In this document: positions 16,671 to 23,842 of the stretch, in pieces
How positions within the stretch are numbered: position 1 is the first letter of the stretch
Layout of the letters: the number at the start of each line of letters is the position of its first letter
Source of the DNA: Streptomyces minutiscleroticus
GTDB taxonomy: Bacteria > Actinomycetota > Actinomycetes > Streptomycetales > Streptomycetaceae
Reading direction: 5' to 3'
NCBI RefSeq assembly: GCF_014650875.1
Contig: NZ_BMVU01000017.1
Location: 80,998-144,997 of the forward strand
Length of the DNA: 64,000 nt
Notes under the pieces: generated by a model
The model's input: the letters and a program-made list of their open reading frames with translations, nothing else
Databases searched by the model: none
Told to the model about the DNA's origin: nothing
Position numbers and translations under genes: made by a program

Positions 16671-17962
16671 AGCGTCTCCTGCGGTCCGGCCGTGCGCAGT
16701 GCGGTGCGCAGCAGCACCCGTGCCCCGGCCGCCAGGTCCTCGGGGGCGGTGTTCTCCTGCGGCACATGGCTGACGCCGCCGATGCTCGGCACGAAGATCA
16801 TGCCGATTGGTGTGATGCCGGCCATGAACTGGGCGTCGTGCCCGGCCCCGCTCGGCAGTTTCTCGTGGGGCAGGCCGAGCTCGTCGGCACTGCGGACGAT
16901 CGTCTCGCGCAGCCGGGGATCGGTGAAGACCGGGTCGGACCTCGTCTCGGCCACCACCTCTATCCGGGTTCCGGTCGCTTCGGCGATGTCGTGCAGCATT
17001 GCGCGCAGCGTCTCCTCGGCGTCTCCCGCGCGCCAGACGTCGGTGTCCCTCAGGTCCACCGTCATCCGCACTGCGCCGGCGATGGTGTTCGGGGTGTTCG
17101 GATAGGGGTCGAGCCGGCCCACGGTGGCCACCCGGCACAATTTCCTCTGCCGGGCGATGTGCTCCGCCGCCAGCACCACACGGGCGGCCGCGCCCAGTGC
17201 GTCGCAGCGAGCGTCCATCGGAGTGGTTCCTGAGTGCCCGGCCGCGCCCTGGATCTCCAGAGTGAGCACGATCCGTCCGGTGATCGCCTCCACGACGCCG
17301 ATCCGGCTGCCGCTGCGCTCCAGTACCGGGCCCTGCTCCACATGGAGTTCGAGGTAGGCCGCCACGGACTGCTCCGGCCAGCAGGCACTGCCCAGAGCGT
17401 CGAGGTCGCCGCCGGCGAGGCGCAGCGCGTTGCGCAGCGGTCGCCCCTGGTGGTCGCACGGTTCCTCGGGAAGGTCGGTTATCCGTCCGGCAGCGGCCAT
17501 GGAGCCCCAGAACGGCTGCGGGAAGAGCGCGCCCTCCTCGTTGGCGAAGGCGACCGCCACAGGTTCGTGTCGTAGGCCGACGCCGGACTCGACGAGAGTC
17601 TGGAGCACCTCCAGAGCCGCGAGCACGCCGTAGGCGCCGTCCAGCCGACCGCCGTCGACCACGGTGTCCAGGTGCGAGCCCATCATCAGCACCTGCCGGT
17701 CGGCCGTGTGCTGACCGGTGTGCCGCCGGCGCACAACGATGTTCCCCGCCGCGTCCACGGCCGGGAACAGGCCGGCGGCCCGGGCCTCGTCCATCAGATA
17801 GGCACGGGCTTCGCGGTCGGCCGCGCTGAATCCTGTGCGGGTGATGCCGCCGGTGGCGGGGTCCGCTCCTATCCGCCCCAGTTCCTCGATGCGGCGCAGC
17901 AGCCGCTCGGCGTCGATGTCGAGGGCCAGGGAACTGGCCCGTTCGACCACTGTGTGGCTCAT
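16667..17962 (-). CDS. M20-type N-carbamoyl-amino acid/allantoate amidohydrolase
   Basis: This 431-aa zinc hydrolase is of the hydantoinase/carbamoylase family. Metal ligands are visible in MGSHLDTVVDGGRLDGAYG, FANEEGALF and ELHVEQGPVLE, and the dimerisation domain has GAAGHSGTTPMD. Family members cleave N-carbamoyl-L-amino acids, beta-ureidopropionate or allantoate, releasing CO2 and ammonia. Coming after a peptidase gene and in a cluster with a carbamoyltransferase, it might act on a carbamoylated intermediate or supply an amino acid. This is inference; an N-carbamoyl hydrolase would not normally act on the O-carbamate made by a TobZ-type enzyme. A 31-base gap separates it from the M13 gene. 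Confidence 0.9.
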   Translation of the reverse strand: MSHTVVERASSLALDIDAERLLRRIEELGRIGADPATGGITRTGFSAADREARAYLMDEARAAGLFPAVDAAGNIVVRRRHTGQHTADRQVLMMGSHLDTVVDGGRLDGAYGVLAALEVLQTLVESGVGLRHEPVAVAFANEEGALFPQPFWGSMAAAGRITDLPEEPCDHQGRPLRNALRLAGGDLDALGSACWPEQSVAAYLELHVEQGPVLERSGSRIGVVEAITGRIVLTLEIQGAAGHSGTTPMDARCDALGAAARVVLAAEHIARQRKLCRVATVGRLDPYPNTPNTIAGAVRMTVDLRDTDVWRAGDAEETLRAMLHDIAEATGTRIEVVAETRSDPVFTDPRLRETIVRSADELGLPHEKLPSGAGHDAQFMAGITPIGMIFVPSIGGVSHVPQENTAPEDLAAGARVLLRTALRTAGPQETL

Positions 17963-17993
17963 GTGTCTTCCTCTCCCTTCCCGTAGGCGGAGT

Positions 17994-20138
17994 TCAGCCC
18001 AGCAGCGAGAACCGGGCTTCCGGTGGGATGTACAGACGGTCCGTCTCGGTGACGTCGAAGGCCTCGTAGAACGCGGGGATGTGGCCGAGGACGCCGTTGC
18101 AGCGGAACTCCGGCGGTGCGTGGAAGTCGTGCGCGAGCCGTTCCAGCATGCGGCCCCGGGTGCGTCCGGCCCGCCACATGGTGGCCCACGCCAAAAAGAA
18201 CCGCCGCATCTGGCGCCGGTGGGGCTCCCCGCTGACGCCCAGCGATCCGAGGTGTGCGGCGAAGGCCTGCTGGGCGACAGCCAGGCCGGTGATGTCCGCG
18301 ATGTTCTCGCCGAGTGTGCGTGCCCCGTTGACCCGGGCGCCGTCGGCTCCGCCGGGGGTGTATCCGTCGTACTGCCGCACCAGCAGGGCGCTGCGACGCT
18401 CGAACTCGGCTCGGTCCTCGGCCGCCCACCAGCCGTGGCGCCGACCGTGTCCGTCGTAGTGGGATCCGCGGTGGTCGAAGGCGTGCGACATTTCGTGGCA
18501 GACGATCGAGCCCAGTACGGCGATGTTGCGGAGCCGGTCGCCCGCGGCGTCGAACACCGGTGGCCGCAGCAGGGCCGCGGGGATCACCACCTGGTTCAGG
18601 CTGTGCCGGTAGTAGGCGGTGACCGACTGCGGCAGGACCTTCCAGTCCGAGTGGTCGACCGGCCCGCCCAGGCGGTTCAGTTCGCGGGCGATGTGCCAGG
18701 CGCGGGAGCGCTTGACGTTGCCCAGCAGGTCTGTGGGATCCGTGCGCAGATCCGCGCAGCCGGCCGGGACCGCCGGGGCGCCGATGTCGAATCGCATGGC
18801 GTCGAGCTTGGCCAGCGCCGCCCGCCGGGTGTCGGGCCGCATCCACTGGGCGCCCTGCAGGCAGCGGCGGTAGGTGCCGACGAGGTCGTTCACCAGGTGC
18901 CGTGCGGCGGTGAGTGTCCCGGGGGTCAGGTGTTCGCGCAGGTAGCGGTCTCCGACGACTTCTCCGAGGGCCGTCTGCACGAAGGCGCTGGCCCGCCGTG
19001 CGCGCGGCCATGGCCGCCGGGCGCCGGTGAGTTCACGCCAGTACCAGCGGAAGTGCTCGGCGAAGACCGCGCGCGGACCGAAGGGCGCCATCTCGTGCAC
19101 GTACCGCCAGGCGAGCCAGAGCCGCAGCGTGTGCAGGTCCGTGCCGGCCCACCAGTCCTCGAGCGCCACCAGGAACCCCGCCGGCCGCACCCGCGCGATC
19201 GCCTCCGGGGCCGGCTCCCCCAGCCCCCGCAGCCAGTCCGCCCAGGGAAATCCGCGGTCGCGGGCGCGGAGTTCACCGACCGAGCGCTGACATTCCTCAG
19301 CGGCTCGCGGGGATGCGGGGACCGGCGAGCTGGTGTGCGGCGCTGCGCTGTCGGCGGCCGGGGCCGACGGGCGCGCGCCGGCGCCCGCGACGCCCGTGGC
19401 GGGGGGTGAGGGGGTGGCGGCTTCGGACATGTCCGCGGCCCCGTGTGCACGCATGTGGAGGTGGGCCAGGGCCGTTTCCGCGCGGACGACGTGCTCGGCG
19501 GCCTCGGCGGAGGCGGGCAGGCCGGCATGGGCGAGCATGGTGCGCACGTGCCGGGCGTAGCCGCTCAGGAGCCGTCGGTCGCCGTCGGCGCGGTAGAGCT
19601 CGGGGCGCGGCAGGCCCAGGCCGGACGCGGTCAGTGTCAGGGCGTAGCGGGAGCCGTCGGCCGGATCCACGAAGACGGAGGGCTCCAGCGCGCCGCGCAC
19701 GCCCTGCGCCTGCAGCCGGCCCAGGACGAGGGCCAGCGCCCGCCGGTCGGGCGCGGTGCGGATGCCGGCCAGGTCCTCGGCCAGGGGATCCGCCTGGGAC
19801 GCCTCGATGGCCTCCTCGTCCATGAAGCTCGTGTACAGGTCCGCGACCGCACGCGAGGCGCGGTCGGCGTCGTTGCCGCCTGCGGACGCGGCCCGTCGGA
19901 TGAGCCGGGCGACGTCGTCCTCGACCTCCTCGGCCAGCAGCGACAGCAGCGTCGCCTCGGCGCGGTCCTCCGGCAGCACGAACGCGTCCGACCAGGGGCC
20001 GTTGGCGTATCGGTGGAAGTCGTCCTGGGGTCTCACCGAGGGATCGGTCACCAGGTCGCCGAGGCGCGGCTGCGCGCTCTCGGCCGTCGGGCGGCCGAGA
20101 GCGCAGGTGGGCCGCATCGCCCCGGTCGTCGCGTACAC
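17994..20138 (-). CDS. M13 (neprilysin-type) zinc metallopeptidase
   Basis: This 714-aa protein matches the usual M13 length of about 650-700 aa. The zinc site HEMSH is at residues 548-552 and the third ligand is in ENIAD starting at residue 611; the DFHRYANGPW start and the C-terminal FFLAWATMWR stretch are also typical. No signal peptide or membrane anchor is seen, so it probably works in the cytoplasm. Its gene starts with GTG only 5 bases after the first oxygenase stops. In this operon its simplest role is removal of leader residues from, or degradation of, the small peptide encoded at 21597. M13 enzymes prefer short peptides, which fits a 27-residue substrate. Confidence 0.92.
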   Translation of the reverse strand: MYATTGAMRPTCALGRPTAESAQPRLGDLVTDPSVRPQDDFHRYANGPWSDAFVLPEDRAEATLLSLLAEEVEDDVARLIRRAASAGGNDADRASRAVADLYTSFMDEEAIEASQADPLAEDLAGIRTAPDRRALALVLGRLQAQGVRGALEPSVFVDPADGSRYALTLTASGLGLPRPELYRADGDRRLLSGYARHVRTMLAHAGLPASAEAAEHVVRAETALAHLHMRAHGAADMSEAATPSPPATGVAGAGARPSAPAADSAAPHTSSPVPASPRAAEECQRSVGELRARDRGFPWADWLRGLGEPAPEAIARVRPAGFLVALEDWWAGTDLHTLRLWLAWRYVHEMAPFGPRAVFAEHFRWYWRELTGARRPWPRARRASAFVQTALGEVVGDRYLREHLTPGTLTAARHLVNDLVGTYRRCLQGAQWMRPDTRRAALAKLDAMRFDIGAPAVPAGCADLRTDPTDLLGNVKRSRAWHIARELNRLGGPVDHSDWKVLPQSVTAYYRHSLNQVVIPAALLRPPVFDAAGDRLRNIAVLGSIVCHEMSHAFDHRGSHYDGHGRRHGWWAAEDRAEFERRSALLVRQYDGYTPGGADGARVNGARTLGENIADITGLAVAQQAFAAHLGSLGVSGEPHRRQMRRFFLAWATMWRAGRTRGRMLERLAHDFHAPPEFRCNGVLGHIPAFYEAFDVTETDRLYIPPEARFSLLG

Positions 20139-20143
20139 GGTGC

Positions 20144-21376
20144 TCAGGCCCCCGTCTGGCTCACGGCCTGCAGGACGCCGAGGCGGGCGAGCTGCCAGGC
20201 CGCGCGGACGGAACGGTCCTCAGGAGCGTCGGCGAGGAACTTGCCGGCCGGCAGCGAACCGCCGCGCTCCAGTGCGCGCAGGGTGTCGGCGACGGCGTCG
20301 GGCACGGCCAGCCGATGGCCGTTGACCAGCAAGGAGGTCTTGCCGTCGAGGCTCGGTCCGAGTTCGACCGGGGCCTCGGTGCGTCGCACCCGCGCCTGGG
20401 CGGTGAGAGCGTCCAGGCCGGCCAGCCGCGTGAACTCCCGCGGCCGGCCCGCACCGGCGCGGGCCCGTCCGGCCGCGGCCAGCCGCGTGGTCTCCTCGTC
20501 GGGCCGCAGCGCAGTGAGGCGGGCGCACAGGTCGGCGACCTTCTCGCGGTACCGCTCCGCCACCCGGTCGTGGTGGCCGTCGGCCGCGTCCGCGGCGGTG
20601 GTGTCGCCGAGGAACGGAACGTCGTGGAACGCCTCGTCGCGCACGAGCTCCTGGACCGTCTCCACCAGCAGGTCGCGCCAGCGCCGTGGGGCGACGGTGA
20701 CCGACAGGTGCAGGGAGACCTGTTCCCTGGCGGCTGCGGCATGCGGCGTCCCGTAGGGCAGGTAGAGCATGTCTCCGGGGCGCAGCGTGGTACGCAGCGC
20801 GGGTTCACCGAGCCGGTCGGCCGGGTAGTGGACGCTGTCTCCGCGCCGGTCGGCGGGCGGCTGCCAGACCTGCCAGTCCTTTGTTCCCTCGATCTGGATG
20901 ACGAAGACGTCCACCGGGTCGTGGTGCGGGGCGTACCCGTCGTGACCGGCCGGTGTCAGGAAGCCGACGATCTCGGCGGGGCAGGCGAAGGTGTCGGAGA
21001 AGGCGTCCGCGAGGTGCCGGGCCGAGGGCAGGAGGTGCTCGAGGTGGTTCCAGGAGACGGTCGCGCCGGAGCGGAACAGCTCGTAGACGCGTTCCGGTAC
21101 GACGGTTTCGGCGAGTCCCGTCCCGTGGTCGCCCGTGGTGCGGGTGTAGGCCTTGCTGGAGACGCCCTGGCCGTTCCTGGCGAGGCGCACGTACGCCGGC
21201 GAAACGGCCTGCAGGGCGATGACGTCGTCGAGCTGGTCGACCGTGACCAGGTCGCGGGTCCGGTGTGCGAGCGCTCCGCGGCGCAGCAGCGGCTGTCGGT
21301 CGAAGTGCTGTGCGAAGAAGCTCTCGGTGTCGCCGACGAGGGACGCGAAGGTCCAGTCGGCAGCGGTGATCCCCAC
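20144..21376 (-). CDS. JmjC/cupin-type 2-oxoglutarate oxygenase (first copy)
   Basis: This 410-aa protein is of the ribosomal-oxygenase-like JmjC family. The iron facial triad is visible as His151-x-Asp153 in PHHDPVD and His212 in YGTPHAA, with a lysine (EGTKDWQVW) suited to 2-oxoglutarate binding. A C-terminal winged-helix-like region follows, as in RoxA/YcfD and MINA53-type enzymes, which hydroxylate protein side chains. It shares motifs along its length with the second copy at 22567-23751. It lies directly downstream of the 27-aa peptide gene, so a peptide hydroxylase role is likely. The residue it targets is unknown. Confidence 0.9.
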   Translation of the reverse strand: MGITAADWTFASLVGDTESFFAQHFDRQPLLRRGALAHRTRDLVTVDQLDDVIALQAVSPAYVRLARNGQGVSSKAYTRTTGDHGTGLAETVVPERVYELFRSGATVSWNHLEHLLPSARHLADAFSDTFACPAEIVGFLTPAGHDGYAPHHDPVDVFVIQIEGTKDWQVWQPPADRRGDSVHYPADRLGEPALRTTLRPGDMLYLPYGTPHAAAAREQVSLHLSVTVAPRRWRDLLVETVQELVRDEAFHDVPFLGDTTAADAADGHHDRVAERYREKVADLCARLTALRPDEETTRLAAAGRARAGAGRPREFTRLAGLDALTAQARVRRTEAPVELGPSLDGKTSLLVNGHRLAVPDAVADTLRALERGGSLPAGKFLADAPEDRSVRAAWQLARLGVLQAVSQTGA

Positions 21377-21596
21377 GTTCTCCGCCTCCCACGGGCGTCG
21401 GGCCGGCTCGGTCGTGTCCGGCGGGCAGTGTGTGCGCTGTCCCCGCTCGCTCCAGCGGGCCGAGAAGAAGGACTCTTCTCGGCCCGCTCAACGCGCGGTT
21501 GGGGGCGTGTGGCCGCGGCGCCGAACGTCCGGCTCGTGCCGCCCCCGGGCTGGGGGGCGGCGTTTCAGGGCGCCGCCCCCCATGCTGTACCGGGAA

Positions 21597-21680
21597 TTAC
21601 TGGATGTTGACGTAGTACGAGGTGGCCAGCAGGTCGGCGGAGGTCTCGATGAACTCGATGTCGTCGAAGCTGCGCTCCAT
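21597..21680 (-). CDS. Candidate RiPP precursor peptide (27 aa)
   Basis: A very short gene with a strong ribosome binding site (AAAGGAG, 6 bases before ATG 21680) and a TAA stop. The acidic front half begins MERSFDDIEF and looks like a leader; the tail ends SYYVNIQ and could be the core. There are no cysteines and only serine/threonine, tyrosine, asparagine and glutamine as modifiable side chains near the end. Flanking genes encode two JmjC oxygenases, a carbamoyltransferase and two peptidases. A 170-base 5' region with repeated GTGTTCAAC elements separates it from the DinB gene. I infer that it is the substrate of the oxygenases; no known precursor family is recognised. Confidence 0.75.
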   Translation of the reverse strand: MERSFDDIEFIETSADLLATSYYVNIQ

Positions 21681-21770
21681 TTTGAACTCCTTTTCTCGGT
21701 TTCTCCGGGATGTTTCCCGGCGGTGATGTAATAGTGGCCCATTTCCGGGGGGCGAGGCAATCCCTGCCGG

Positions 21771-21854
21771 GTGTTCAACCCCCTTTCCCGATGCGACGAA
21801 TGCGGGAAGTCGATTTCTCGGGTGTTCAACTGACGCCGGGGAACGGTCGAACAC
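21771..21854. promoter_or_regulatory. Repeated GTGTTCRAC elements before the peptide gene
   Basis: Two direct copies of GTGTTCAAC (21771-21779 and 21822-21830) and one inverted near-copy (GTCGAACAC, 21846-21854) lie 90-175 bases upstream of the peptide start codon. They are spaced about 51 bases apart and look like binding sites for a regulator. No convincing -35/-10 pair could be assigned. Confidence 0.4.
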
Positions 21855-21927
21855 CCTTTCCACGACGAAAAGGCCGTTTTTCTCCGCGCCGGCGCGGAGA
21901 AAAACGGCCTTTTCGTCGTGGAAAGGG
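21854..21927. terminator. Perfect 37-bp palindrome, likely terminator of the DinB gene
   Basis: Two perfectly complementary 37-base arms meet at 21890/21891 with no spacer. The element begins 9 bases after the DinB stop (leftward transcription), so an RNA hairpin here would end that transcript and insulate the peptide gene. The arms contain A- and T-runs flanking a CGCGCC/GGCGCG centre. It is unusually long for a terminator. Confidence 0.75.
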
Positions 21928-21936
21928 GGGCGCGGG

Positions 21937-22443
21937 TCAGACGCCGACGGTTCCGTCGATGCCCTCGCGCAGGAAGTCGGCGTGCCCGTTGTGCCTGGCG
22001 TACTCGTGGATCATGTGGAGCATGACCATGCGCAGCGACACCGTCTGGTCCTTGCGGCGGTCGTGCGCGATGACGTCCAGGGACTCGGCCGCGGCCTCGA
22101 TCCGCCGGGCGTGCTCGATCTCCGTCCGCCAGGCGTCGAATGCCTCCTGCCGGTCCGCCTCGCGGGCGTCGTAGGCGACTTGGAAGTCGAAGTCGTCCGA
22201 CCACACGAGCGGGATGTCCTCGCCGTTGATGATCCTGCGGAACCAGGACCGCTCCACCTCGGCCATGTGCCGTACCAGGCCGAGCAGCGAGAGCGTCGAG
22301 GGCGGCATCGACTGCCGGCGCAGCTCCTCATCGGTGAGGCCCTCGCACTTCAGGGCGAGCGTCGCCCGGTGGAAGTCGAGGTAGCCACGGAGCATGTCGC
22401 GCTCGTCGGCGATCGCGGGAGGGCCAATGCGTTCGGTTGTCAC
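21937..22443 (-). CDS. DinB family protein
   Basis: This 168-aa four-helix protein is of the DinB/DUF664 type. The metal-binding histidines can be seen in GLVRHMAEVERSWF (first) and in HMIHEYARHNGHADFLRE (last pair). Actinobacterial members are often mycothiol- or thiol-dependent enzymes, including S-transferases and isomerases, and some take part in natural-product pathways. The GTG at 22443 has AAGGA at a good distance; the open frame upstream is not needed. It lies between the second oxygenase and the peptide gene in the same direction, so a tailoring role is possible but unproved. Confidence 0.85.
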   Translation of the reverse strand: MTTERIGPPAIADERDMLRGYLDFHRATLALKCEGLTDEELRRQSMPPSTLSLLGLVRHMAEVERSWFRRIINGEDIPLVWSDDFDFQVAYDAREADRQEAFDAWRTEIEHARRIEAAAESLDVIAHDRRKDQTVSLRMVMLHMIHEYARHNGHADFLREGIDGTVGV

Positions 22444-22500
22444 TGTGATCCTTGCGTTGCTCGTCGTGTCATCGTGTCCGCCGCGTCCCCGCGGGACGCG

Positions 22501-22532
22501 CGTACGGCCCCACCGCACGGTGGGGCCGTACG
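22501..22532. terminator. 15-bp stem hairpin after the second oxygenase
   Basis: Inverted arms CGTACGGCCCCACCG and its complement with a 2-base spacer, 35 bases downstream of the stop codon at 22567. It probably terminates the carbamoyltransferase/oxygenase transcript, at least in part. Confidence 0.6.
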
Positions 22533-22566
22533 ACTGCCGTGTCCGCGGGCGGCGTACCGATCCGTA

Positions 22567-23751
22567 CTATGCCGCCACCACTTCCAGAAGGCCGAGCCGC
22601 GCCAGGCCCTGGGCCGTCCTGGCCGCACGGGCCGGCTCCGCGCCGGGGAAGACGTCCGAGGCGATGATGTGGTCGCCCGCGCTCATTCCGGCGAGGGTTT
22701 CGGCGACCGGTGCGGGAATGGCGACCTTGTGTCCGTTGACCGTCACCTGGACGCGTCCGTCCTGATTCGCGCCGAACTCCACGTCGACGTCGGTGAGCCG
22801 GAGGGCCGAGCCCGCATCCAACGCGTCGAGTTCCGCCGTCGTCTGAAACGTACTGCCCATGGAATTGCCGGGCATGCGGCGGCCGAGGTCGGCCAGCCGG
22901 TCGAGTTCGGCCGCCGGTTCGACCGTCTCGAACCGGGTCATGAGAGCGCGCACCTTCTCCTTGAAGACTTCCTCCACGGAGTTGTCCCGGGATTCGCCGA
23001 TGTACGGGAATTCGTTGAACTCCGGGGCGGCGGCGAGCTCGTCGAAGGTCTGCCGCAGCAGGTCCTTCCACATCCGCGGCCGGATCATGATGGACAGGTG
23101 GACGGAGGCGAGTTCCTCCGCCGCCGCCGCGTGCGGGGTGTCGTACGGGAGGTAGAGCACGTCGCCGGGCTCCAGCAGTACGTCGATCACCGGCTCGCCG
23201 AGCTGCTCGGCCGTGTAGGACGCGGCCTGCGCCCGGCGCACCTGCGGCGGGTTCCACAGCCGCCAGCGCTTGGTGCCTTCCGTCTGCACGATGAAGAGGT
23301 CGACCGGGTCGTGGTGCGGGGAGAAGCCCTGCTTGCCGGCCGGCGTCAGGAAGGCCACGCAGTCGGTCCGGGCGCCGAACTTGTCGCTGATCACCTGGGT
23401 GAAGCGGCGCAGCGAGGAGTCGACGTGGTTGAGGGAGCTCCACACGATGGTGGCGCCGGCGCGGAAGAGCTCGTACACCTTCTGCGCATCGACCGTGTCG
23501 GTCACGTCCGTGCCCTGCACGGTGACGGTCTTGGTGTAGCCCTTTTCGGGCACGCCCTGGCCCTTGAGGTTGACCCGCAGGTAGGGCGGCCGGATGATCT
23601 CCAGCTGGACCAGCTCGTCCAGCCTGCGCAGCGACAGCACCCCCTTGGGGTCCTTCAGGGCGCCCTTGCGCAGCAGCGGCTTCTTGTTGAAGTACTCGGC
23701 GAAGAAGACCTTCTCGTCCCCTACGAGGTCGGCGAACGTGTAGTTCGTCAT
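22567..23751 (-). CDS. JmjC/cupin-type 2-oxoglutarate oxygenase (second copy)
   Basis: This 394-aa paralogue of the protein at 20144-21376 shares the opening TFADLVGDEKVFFAEYF pattern and the iron site His146-x-Asp148 (SPHHDPVD) with His207 (YDTPHAAA). EGTKRWRLW follows, as in the first copy. Both have an N-terminal segment with KPLLRKGAL, a central jelly roll and a C-terminal winged-helix-like domain. Two divergent paralogues in one cluster suggest two hydroxylation sites or two successive oxidations on the peptide. It starts 91 bases after the carbamoyltransferase stop. Confidence 0.9.
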   Translation of the reverse strand: MTNYTFADLVGDEKVFFAEYFNKKPLLRKGALKDPKGVLSLRRLDELVQLEIIRPPYLRVNLKGQGVPEKGYTKTVTVQGTDVTDTVDAQKVYELFRAGATIVWSSLNHVDSSLRRFTQVISDKFGARTDCVAFLTPAGKQGFSPHHDPVDLFIVQTEGTKRWRLWNPPQVRRAQAASYTAEQLGEPVIDVLLEPGDVLYLPYDTPHAAAAEELASVHLSIMIRPRMWKDLLRQTFDELAAAPEFNEFPYIGESRDNSVEEVFKEKVRALMTRFETVEPAAELDRLADLGRRMPGNSMGSTFQTTAELDALDAGSALRLTDVDVEFGANQDGRVQVTVNGHKVAIPAPVAETLAGMSAGDHIIASDVFPGAEPARAARTAQGLARLGLLEVVAA

Positions 23752-23842
23752 GCGCTGTCCCCTCTCTCTGATGCGTGTCGGGATGTCTGCGGGTGGCGGC
23801 CGGTCGGCGTCCGGGGCACCGATGCCGTGTCCGTGGCGCCCA

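Noticed and set aside
16667..17962. Assigning the amidohydrolase as a leader peptidase
   Set aside because: Its motifs are those of the carbamoylase/allantoate amidohydrolase branch, not of M20 peptidases.
21597..21863. Longer 88-codon version of the peptide gene starting at 21863
   Set aside because: The upstream part runs through the palindrome and regulatory repeats, while the strong ribosome binding site is directly before ATG 21680.
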